Positions 1 to 4,709 of a stretch of 6,282 bases of DNA are shown piece by piece. This DNA comes from Bdellovibrio sp. ZAP7 (GTDB lineage Bacteria; Bacteroidota; Bacteroidia; Flavobacteriales; Flavobacteriaceae). Position 1 is the first letter of the stretch. Each line of letters opens with the position of its first letter. The notes below the pieces were generated by a model. That model was not told the DNA's origin. It did no database searches and was given only the letters and a program-made list of their open reading frames with translations. The position numbers and the translations under genes were made by a program. The stretch is from positions 1 to 6,282 of the forward strand of contig CALPKO020000087.1 in assembly GCA_943324165.2 (NCBI GenBank). The letters run 5' to 3'.

Positions 1-1
1 A

Positions 2-169
2 ATTGCAGGAATTATTTTTTCTGGCAATGAAAACAAAGCTACTGAAAGTATCATTTTGAAGAAATCCAATCTAAACATGATTGGTCGAATTGATGACGAA
101 CCTTATTTTGATCAAAACGTGATTAAAGAATATGCGGATTTGTTTCGAGAAAATCTCTTGAATATGTAG
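2..169 (+). CDS. bioD: Dethiobiotin synthetase BioD, C-terminal 55 residues (cut by window edge)
   Basis: BioD is the cytoplasmic ATP-dependent carboxylase that closes the ureido ring of 7,8-diaminopelargonate to give dethiobiotin, the penultimate step of biotin synthesis. Only the end is in the window, in the frame starting at base 2 and ending at TAG 167-169. The visible protein starts IAGIIFSGNENKATES and continues with NMIGRIDDEPYF and IKEYADLFRE. This matches the end of the family: a beta strand ending in GIIFxG, a helix starting near TES, a short GRI strand followed by an acidic stretch, and a last helix. The P-loop and catalytic N-terminus lie upstream and cannot be judged. The identity is strengthened by bioA directly downstream on the same strand. 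I see no frameshift. Confidence 0.9.
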   Translation: MAGIIFSGNENKATESIILKKSNLNMIGRIDDEPYFDQNVIKEYADLFRENLLNM

Positions 170-190
170 TGTTCTTTCTGCTTTCGTGTT

Positions 191-198
191 TACATTTG
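191..198 (+). promoter_or_regulatory. Candidate internal promoter (-7 element TACATTTG) ahead of bioA
   Basis: TACATTTG exactly fits the Bacteroidota -7 consensus TAnnTTTG. It lies between the bioD stop and the ATG chosen for bioA, and would place the transcript start near 202, about 15 nt before ATG 217. No good TTG -33 element sits 17-23 bp upstream; the nearest is a poor TTC at 172-174. It may therefore be a weak or secondary promoter inside the operon. Confidence 0.45.
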
Positions 199-216
199 CA
201 AAATAAATATTTCGGA

Positions 217-1488
217 ATGAATTTTCAAGATAGAGACCAAAACCACCTTTGGCATCCTTACACGCAACACAAAACCGCTGCAGCTGCAATAGCCATCGTT
301 CGCGGAAAAGGCGCTTTGCTTTGGGACGAAAACGGCAAAGAATATATCGATGCAATTGCCTCGTGGTGGGTCAATCCGTTTGGACATTCCAATACCATTA
401 TTGCGGATGCAATCTACAAACAATTGACTACTTTAGAACACGTTTTGTTCGGCGGTTTCACGCACGTACCAGCGATTTTATTAGCAGAAAAATTGTTGAA
501 AATGCTACCAAGCAATCAAAACAAAGTCTTTTTTTCTGATAATGGTTCGACGGCTGTTGAAGTTGCGATTAAAGTTGCTCTCCAATATTTTTACAATAAA
601 AACGAAAAAAGAACTACGATAATCGCTTTTGAAAACGCTTTTCACGGCGATACTTTTGCCGCAATGGCCGCAAGTGGAATTTCTTTTTACACGCAAGCTT
701 TTCAAGGAATGTTTATCGATGTGGTTCGAATTCCTGTTCCTGTAAAAGGGCAAGAACAAGAAAGTTTTGCTGCTTTAGAAAATGTTATTAAAAACCACAA
801 ATGTGCTGCATTTATTTTCGAACCGTTAGTGCAAGGCGCAGCGGGAATGGTGATGTATGGTGCTGAAAGTTTAGACAAATTGATTGAAATTTGTAAAGAA
901 AACAACGTGATTACAATTGCCGACGAAGTAATGACAGGTTTTGGAAAAACAGGGAAAAATTTTGCATGTGATTACATTCAAAACCAACCAGATATTTTTT
1001 GTTTGTCGAAAGCGCTGACTGGCGGAACAATTCCAATGGCAATTACCACTTTTACGCAATCTATTTTTGACGAATTTTATAGCGATGATATCAACAAAGC
1101 GCTGTTTCACGGACATACTTTTACAGCAAATCCAACAGGATGCGCAGCCGCTCTAGCCAGTTTAGATTTATTAGCTACTGAGGAAATGCAAGAAAATATC
1201 GTTCGCGTAAACAAAAAACATTTGGCATTTCAAAAACACATCGAGCACCATTCAAAAGTAAAAACTACCCGTGTTTTGGGTGTTATTTTTGCGTTAGAAA
1301 TCAAAACCGAAAGCAATGAAAGTTATTATGGAAATTTGCGCAATAAATTATACAATTTCTTCATTGAAAATGGAATTATCCTTCGACCTGTTGGCAACAT
1401 AGTTTATATCTTAACGCCCTATGTTATCACTGACAATCAATTGGATAAAGTGTATAAAACCATTGAAAATGCTTTAGCAATTGCTTAG
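217..1488 (+). CDS. bioA: Adenosylmethionine-8-amino-7-oxononanoate aminotransferase BioA
   Basis: BioA is a PLP-dependent class III aminotransferase in the cytoplasm. It transfers the amino group of S-adenosylmethionine to 8-amino-7-oxononanoate (KAPA) to form 7,8-diaminopelargonate. From ATG 217 the product is 423 residues, normal for the family. Hallmarks in order are LWHPYTQH (11-18, substrate-site Tyr15), Trp50-Trp51, HVLFGGFTHVPAI (75-87), the PLP-phosphate loop DNGSTAVEVA (108-117), EPLVQGAAGM (202-211), IADEVMTGFGKTGK (234-247, with Asp236 for the pyridine nitrogen), CLSKALTGG (262-270, with Lys265 as the Schiff-base lysine), HGHTFTANP (298-306) and ILRPVGN (388-394, substrate Arg390). 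The reading frame is open back to a GTG at 169 that overlaps the bioD stop, but that start adds 16 residues not expected in BioA, so ATG 217 is preferred. It lies 47 bp after bioD and 39 bp before the condensing-enzyme gene, in an apparent operon. Confidence 0.96.
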   Translation: MNFQDRDQNHLWHPYTQHKTAAAAIAIVRGKGALLWDENGKEYIDAIASWWVNPFGHSNTIIADAIYKQLTTLEHVLFGGFTHVPAILLAEKLLKMLPSNQNKVFFSDNGSTAVEVAIKVALQYFYNKNEKRTTIIAFENAFHGDTFAAMAASGISFYTQAFQGMFIDVVRIPVPVKGQEQESFAALENVIKNHKCAAFIFEPLVQGAAGMVMYGAESLDKLIEICKENNVITIADEVMTGFGKTGKNFACDYIQNQPDIFCLSKALTGGTIPMAITTFTQSIFDEFYSDDINKALFHGHTFTANPTGCAAALASLDLLATEEMQENIVRVNKKHLAFQKHIEHHSKVKTTRVLGVIFALEIKTESNESYYGNLRNKLYNFFIENGIILRPVGNIVYILTPYVITDNQLDKVYKTIENALAIA

Positions 1489-1527
1489 TAAAATTAGTAA
1501 GAACAAAAAACCAATTATATTTTTATT

Positions 1528-2697
1528 TTGAATAATAAAATTGCCATTACTTCTCTTGCATCAATTTCTCCTTTGGGAAATGATTCCAAAACCATTTGGG
1601 AAAATTACCTGAATGCAAATCATTTTTTTACGGAAAAAGAAAGCAATGGTAAAAAAGTTTTGGTTGCAGGTTTAAATGATGATTCAAAACAGTTGATTGA
1701 AATTCTAAAAAATGCAGATGCAAAATACAAATCTTTAGACAATTCTGTTTTATTCGGAATGTTTGCGGCCAGAAAAGCAATCGCAGCATCAAACTGGAAA
1801 AAAGAAGACAATTTTGGCATCAATATGGGTTCATCGCGAGGCGCGACGGAATTGTTTGAAAAACATTTTGAAACCTTTTTGACAACGGGAGCTGCACCAA
1901 CTTTGACCTCCCCAACGACAACATTAGGCAATATTTCGTCTTGGATTGCACACGATTTACAAACGCAAGGACCTGAAATTTCCCATTCTATAACATGTTC
2001 AACTGCTTTACACGCCGTCTTAAACGGAATGGCTTGGTTACGCGCTGGGATGGCCGAAAAATTTTTGGTTGGCGGAAGCGAAGCACCTTTAACGCCATTT
2101 ACCATTGCACAAATGCAAGCTTTAAAAATTTATGCCAAAGAAAACAACGCCTTCCCTAATCGCGCACTGGATTTAGAAAAAAAACAAAACACCTTGATTT
2201 TGGGCGAAGGTGCCGCCGTTTGTTGCTTAGAAATTGAAAATGCTACAAAAGCAATTGCTTATATTTCTGGAATTGGATTTGCAACAGAAATTTTGGCCCA
2301 CAACATTTCTATCTCTGCGGAAGCAATTTGTTTTCAAAAATCAATGAAAATGGCTTTGAAAGACACCCATTTATCAGAAATAGATGTTGTCGTCATGCAC
2401 GCACCTGGGACAATAAAAGGCGACTTGTCCGAAATGAAGGCAATAGAAAAAATATTTGGAGGAAATCTACCGTTGCTGACTTCCAACAAATGGAAAATTG
2501 GCCACACCTTTGGCGCATCAGGGATGTTGAGTATTGAAATGGCAATATTGATGATGCAAAATGATTTTTTTATTCAAGTTCCCTACATAAAGCAGCAAAC
2601 TCAAAAAAGAGCGATTAAAAAAGTATTAATAAACGCAGTTGGTTTTGGAGGAAATGCGGTGAGTATTTTGTTAGAAAAAGCTTCATGTGAACGATAA
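1528..2697 (+). CDS. Beta-ketoacyl-ACP synthase (KAS II-like condensing enzyme) in the biotin operon
   Basis: This is a 389-residue thiolase-fold condensing enzyme of the KAS I/II type, a family that joins acyl chains to malonyl-ACP by decarboxylative Claisen condensation. It looks catalytically complete: nucleophile Cys157 in TCSTALHA, His291 in HAPGTIKGDLSE (aligns with the family's HGTGTxxxDxxE), Lys321, His326 in GHTFGASG, and the gating loop VGFGGN (371-376). GGSEAPLTP (182-190) and LGEGAAV (225-231) are further family marks. It is slightly shorter than standard FabF (about 410), with a divergent N-terminal half. The only reasonable start is TTG 1528: in-frame stops lie just upstream, and the first ATG is near residue 78, too late. 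The resulting start NNKIAITSLASISPLG fits the family's first strand. Co-transcription with bioA is likely, since no promoter-like element is seen in the 39-bp gap. A role in making or extending the pimeloyl chain is inferred from position only; a housekeeping or pigment-type (aryl polyene) KAS is possible but has no support here. Confidence 0.88.
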   Translation: MNNKIAITSLASISPLGNDSKTIWENYLNANHFFTEKESNGKKVLVAGLNDDSKQLIEILKNADAKYKSLDNSVLFGMFAARKAIAASNWKKEDNFGINMGSSRGATELFEKHFETFLTTGAAPTLTSPTTTLGNISSWIAHDLQTQGPEISHSITCSTALHAVLNGMAWLRAGMAEKFLVGGSEAPLTPFTIAQMQALKIYAKENNAFPNRALDLEKKQNTLILGEGAAVCCLEIENATKAIAYISGIGFATEILAHNISISAEAICFQKSMKMALKDTHLSEIDVVVMHAPGTIKGDLSEMKAIEKIFGGNLPLLTSNKWKIGHTFGASGMLSIEMAILMMQNDFFIQVPYIKQQTQKRAIKKVLINAVGFGGNAVSILLEKASCER

Positions 2698-2701
2698 TTA
2701 T

Positions 2702-3556
2702 TTAATATTTACACAGCAGACTAAAGCCAAAACTCAAATCTTCAATTTTGTTCCATTTTCCTTGACTTGCTGAACGAGTGATGATTGGCGTACCTGAATA
2801 ATCGGCTAAAAAATGCAAACCGCCCTCGCCAAGCCCTTCAATAAGTTCAATGGAAACAAAAAAATCTTGGCTAACAGTGATATTATAATCACTCAAATCG
2901 ATGGTGAGTTTGCCTTTTTTGATGGTACTATTGGCGATAATGTTTTCTTGTAGAATTGAATTGTTTGGCAATCCATTTTTTAAGTCATAAAAATTAATTC
3001 TAAATTTAAAATTGCCGTAATTATTATAGTCTACAATGGCGCTAAAGCTTTCGATAAAAGTTGGTTTTTTCTTTATTTTTACAACGATACCGATTTCATT
3101 GCCCAATACATTATTAACAAAACCAGCAGAAACAGTTTTTTTATCGAGTATATTTCCTAAAATATTAGTGGTAAGTTTTTTGTTTTTTATTACAACTTCC
3201 TTAAGCGTCGCAACACTTTTTTCTAGATAGATAATGTTGTCCTTTAAAATCTTTTCTTTAAAATCTCTTACTTTAAAGGTTTGTGTTTTAAAACCAATCA
3301 TCGAAATTTTTAAAATTTCACTATCAAATTTATCATCTAAATTCAAGTCAAATTGACCATTTGCATCCGAAACTGTTCCGAGATTTTTATCAATTATCCC
3401 GATATTTACATAAGCTAGCGGTTGATTATTTTCAATGTCTTTTAAAAATCCATTGTATGTTTTGAATTGAGCAAAACAATTGAAATTGATTAACATAAAA
3501 AAAATAAAAAAACCTTTTAATTTTAAATTTTGATGTAAACTTATGTTTTTTATCAC
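2702..3556 (-). CDS. Exported protein with carboxypeptidase-regulatory-like (CarboxypepD_reg-like) domain
   Basis: This 284-residue exported protein has no enzyme motif. The signal peptide has lysines at 3, 12 and 14, a hydrophobic core GFFIFFMLINF (15-25), and a likely cut after Ala29 in NCFA|Q. Residues about 33-112 form a transthyretin/carboxypeptidase-regulatory-like beta sandwich, as in SusC-type receptors: GFLKDIENNQPLAYVNI, then LGTVSDANGQFDL (59-71) and ISMIGFKTQTF (84-94), followed by LKEVVI (118-123). In TonB-dependent receptors a plug and barrel would follow. Here a beta-rich region of about 160 residues of unknown function ends the protein, so it is not a receptor. The start is GTG 3556-3554; the next methionine (Met21) would cut into the signal peptide. 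It lies 8 bp after the lipoprotein gene and is probably co-transcribed with it. The function is unknown; an envelope-associated structural or binding role is a guess. Confidence 0.82.
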   Translation of the reverse strand: MIKNISLHQNLKLKGFFIFFMLINFNCFAQFKTYNGFLKDIENNQPLAYVNIGIIDKNLGTVSDANGQFDLNLDDKFDSEILKISMIGFKTQTFKVRDFKEKILKDNIIYLEKSVATLKEVVIKNKKLTTNILGNILDKKTVSAGFVNNVLGNEIGIVVKIKKKPTFIESFSAIVDYNNYGNFKFRINFYDLKNGLPNNSILQENIIANSTIKKGKLTIDLSDYNITVSQDFFVSIELIEGLGEGGLHFLADYSGTPIITRSASQGKWNKIEDLSFGFSLLCKY

Positions 3557-3564
3557 TTTATGAA

Positions 3565-4023
3565 TTATTTGCTTTCGGTCGTTGTGCTTTTTTCAGCTGG
3601 TGGAGGCACTTGCGTTTCTGCGCCTTGCGCTGGTGCTGCTAGTGCATTTTCCATTTTTACAGGTGTAATACTAGCACTTCCACTTGTTGGTGGTGGAACA
3701 GTGACCGGTTTTGTTTTAGAAATTGGCAAACTTAATGGTTGACCAACTGCAATATCACATCGATGGTTGGGTTGTCCGTGAGGTGGATTCATGCCTTTTG
3801 CCACTTTTTGAGGTGCTGCAACGGCTTGTGGTGTAACCTGAACGTTTGGATTTGCTGGAGCTTGAACAGCTTGTGGCGCAGGCGTTGCAACAGGCGCAAC
3901 TGGGACGTTATTGTTTTGTGGCGCTGGCGCCGGCGCAACGATTGAGGTGCTTTGAGGCTCTAATTCTTTTTTGCAAGAAGCGAAAACTGAAAGGAATAAA
4001 ACTGCTAAAATTAAATTTTTCAT
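3565..4023 (-). CDS. Small Pro/Ala-rich lipoprotein with a conserved-looking HGQPNHRCD motif
   Basis: This 152-residue predicted lipoprotein has a short signal (MKNLILAVLFLSVFAS) ending in a lipobox-like FAS|C, so Cys17 would be lipidated. It is followed by the charged stretch KKELE. Most of the mature chain is low-complexity Pro/Ala/Gln/Val (28-72) and Pro/Thr/Ser/Ala (104-152), probably disordered. Between them sits one ordered-looking block, MNPPHGQPNHRCDIAVGQPL (78-97), holding His82, His87, Cys89 and Asp90. I recognise this block as recurring in small Bacteroidota envelope proteins but know no defined function. Attachment to the outer membrane is inferred from the lipobox; a surface-exposed location is possible because the KKELE stretch is charged, but it does not match a defined export signal closely. 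Codons are locally GC-richer because of the Pro/Ala content. It is the first gene of the unit, 8 bp before the CarboxypepD_reg-like gene, and has its own upstream promoter. Confidence 0.85.
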   Translation of the reverse strand: MKNLILAVLFLSVFASCKKELEPQSTSIVAPAPAPQNNNVPVAPVATPAPQAVQAPANPNVQVTPQAVAAPQKVAKGMNPPHGQPNHRCDIAVGQPLSLPISKTKPVTVPPPTSGSASITPVKMENALAAPAQGAETQVPPPAEKSTTTESK

Positions 4024-4056
4024 GATTTGAATTTTATGGAATAATATTATAATTGA

Positions 4057-4072
4057 ATTTGATTAATCAAAT
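4057..4072. repeat. 16-bp perfect palindrome at the lipoprotein promoter
   Basis: ATTTGATTAATCAAAT is identical to its own reverse complement and ends exactly at 4057 and 4072. Its right arm overlaps the -7 element of the leftward promoter (4068-4075), so the palindrome covers roughly -7 to +8 of the predicted transcript start. This is where a repressor dimer could block transcription. It resembles an FNR box (TTGAT-N4-ATCAA) but has 2 bp between the half-sites instead of 4. It is a poor terminator because the stem is all A/T apart from one G-C pair per arm and no T-run follows on either strand. Confidence 0.5.
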
Positions 4073-4075
4073 ATA
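4068..4075 (-). promoter_or_regulatory. Promoter -7 element (TATATTTG) for the lipoprotein/CarboxypepD_reg unit
   Basis: Read leftward, TATATTTG is an exact TAnnTTTG match. It predicts a transcript start near 4064 and a leader of about 40 nt before ATG 4023. The -33 region is weak: no TTG occurs at 17-23 bp spacing, only TGTG near 4097-4100. A weak -33 beside a palindrome over the start site suggests a regulated promoter, which is inference. Confidence 0.5.
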
Positions 4076-4124
4076 AAAATTTGATCGTAATTTGAACACA
4101 TTCCTTACAATTTGTTTTTTAATT

Positions 4125-4562
4125 TTAAGAAAATCCATTTTTGTCAATAGTTTTAATAAAATGAAAACCTCTCGGCTCGTAACCTTGGTTGTAATAAAAT
4201 CGATGGGCTTCAAAGTTTCCTGTAAAAGCATCCAAAACAATACAAGTACAACCTAGATTTTTTGCCTTTTCATCTAAATAATCAGTCATCATTTTTGCAA
4301 TTCCTTTTTTACGGTGCTCGGGATGGGTTACAAAATTATCGATTTCGAGGTATTTTCCTGTCCATAATTTGACACCGAACCAAAACCCTGTGATTCCCAC
4401 GCAAATTTCATCTTCAAAAATAGCCAATTGTTTGTAATTGTGCGGGAGCATTTCAATTAGATAAGCTTCGTAGGTTTCAATTTTCATTTTTGGATATAAA
4501 AACTGAATCATTTCAAAATGGGATAGCATCTCCGAAATTAAAATAAGCTCTTTGATTTTCAT
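4125..4562 (-). CDS. GNAT-family N-acetyltransferase
   Basis: This 145-residue single-domain GNAT protein is the usual length for the family. GNAT enzymes transfer the acetyl group of acetyl-CoA to an amine on a small molecule, peptide or protein. Visible elements are the central strand QLAIFEDEICVGITGFWFG (45-63), the motif A strand YLEIDNFVTHPEHR (71-84), the CoA-pyrophosphate loop RKKGIA (84-89, fitting R/Q-x-x-G-x-G/A), and the motif B region CIVLDAFTGNFEAHRFYYNQGY (107-128), with Tyr123/Tyr124 where the general acid usually lies. There is no signal peptide, so it is cytoplasmic. The substrate cannot be told from sequence. ATG 4562 is the furthest possible start because an in-frame TGA directly precedes it. 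It is divergent from gpmI and separated by 101 bp from the lipoprotein gene, which has its own promoter, so it is probably monocistronic. Confidence 0.9.
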   Translation of the reverse strand: MKIKELILISEMLSHFEMIQFLYPKMKIETYEAYLIEMLPHNYKQLAIFEDEICVGITGFWFGVKLWTGKYLEIDNFVTHPEHRKKGIAKMMTDYLDEKAKNLGCTCIVLDAFTGNFEAHRFYYNQGYEPRGFHFIKTIDKNGFS

Positions 4563-4580
4563 TCATATTTATTTCAATTC

Positions 4581-4607
4581 CAAAATTAGCCAAAAAATAA
4601 CCAACAA
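4581..4607 (-). promoter_or_regulatory. Promoter for the GNAT gene (TTG, 16 bp, TAATTTTG)
   Basis: Read leftward, TAATTTTG (4588-4581) fits TAnnTTTG and a TTG (4607-4605) stands 16 bp upstream of it, just under the usual 17-23 bp spacing. The predicted transcript start is near 4577, giving a leader of about 15 nt before ATG 4562. An A-rich stretch rather than a Shine-Dalgarno motif precedes the start codon, as is usual in this phylum. Confidence 0.5.
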
Positions 4608-4638
4608 TAGATTTATTCCTTGAAAAATTTGAAATAGA

Positions 4639-4675
4639 AATTGATTTTTGAAATTGTCTTTGCAATTGATTTTTG
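4639..4675. repeat. Pair of 12-bp direct repeats upstream of gpmI
   Basis: AATTGATTTTTG occurs at 4639-4650 and again at 4664-4675, 25 bp apart start to start. The second copy contains the TTG that serves as the likely -33 element of the gpmI promoter. This could be a tandem activator or repressor site, or chance in A/T-rich DNA. Only the exact repeat itself is directly seen. Confidence 0.4.
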
Positions 4676-4696
4676 CCATCTAAATAAGTACCTTTG
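4666..4696 (+). promoter_or_regulatory. Promoter for gpmI (TTG, 20 bp, TACCTTTG)
   Basis: TACCTTTG (4689-4696) is an exact TAnnTTTG match, and TTG at 4666-4668 lies 20 bp upstream, inside the usual 17-23 bp range. This is the best complete promoter in the window. The predicted transcript start is near 4700, leaving a leader of only about 10 nt before ATG 4710 and too little room for a Shine-Dalgarno site. Confidence 0.65.
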
Positions 4697-4709
4697 TTAA
4701 AAAAACGCC

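Noticed and set aside
1620..2105. Open frame of 161 codons on the - strand inside the condensing-enzyme gene.
   Set aside because: It lies opposite a gene with a complete set of catalytic motifs. It is most simply a by-product of that gene's codon usage.
3560..3945. Two open frames on the + strand opposite the lipoprotein gene, rich in Gly/Val and in Trp/Arg/Cys.
   Set aside because: Their odd composition is the complement of Pro/Ala-rich codons in the real gene. No start context or homology supports them.
4057..4072. Palindrome considered as a rho-independent terminator for the GNAT gene.
   Set aside because: The stem is nearly all A/T, the loop would be only 2-4 nt, no T-run follows in the GNAT direction, and it overlaps a promoter element instead.
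4057..4072. Palindrome considered as an FNR/CRP-type box.
   Set aside because: The half-sites TTGAT and ATCAA are separated by 2 bp, while FNR-type sites need 4 bp.
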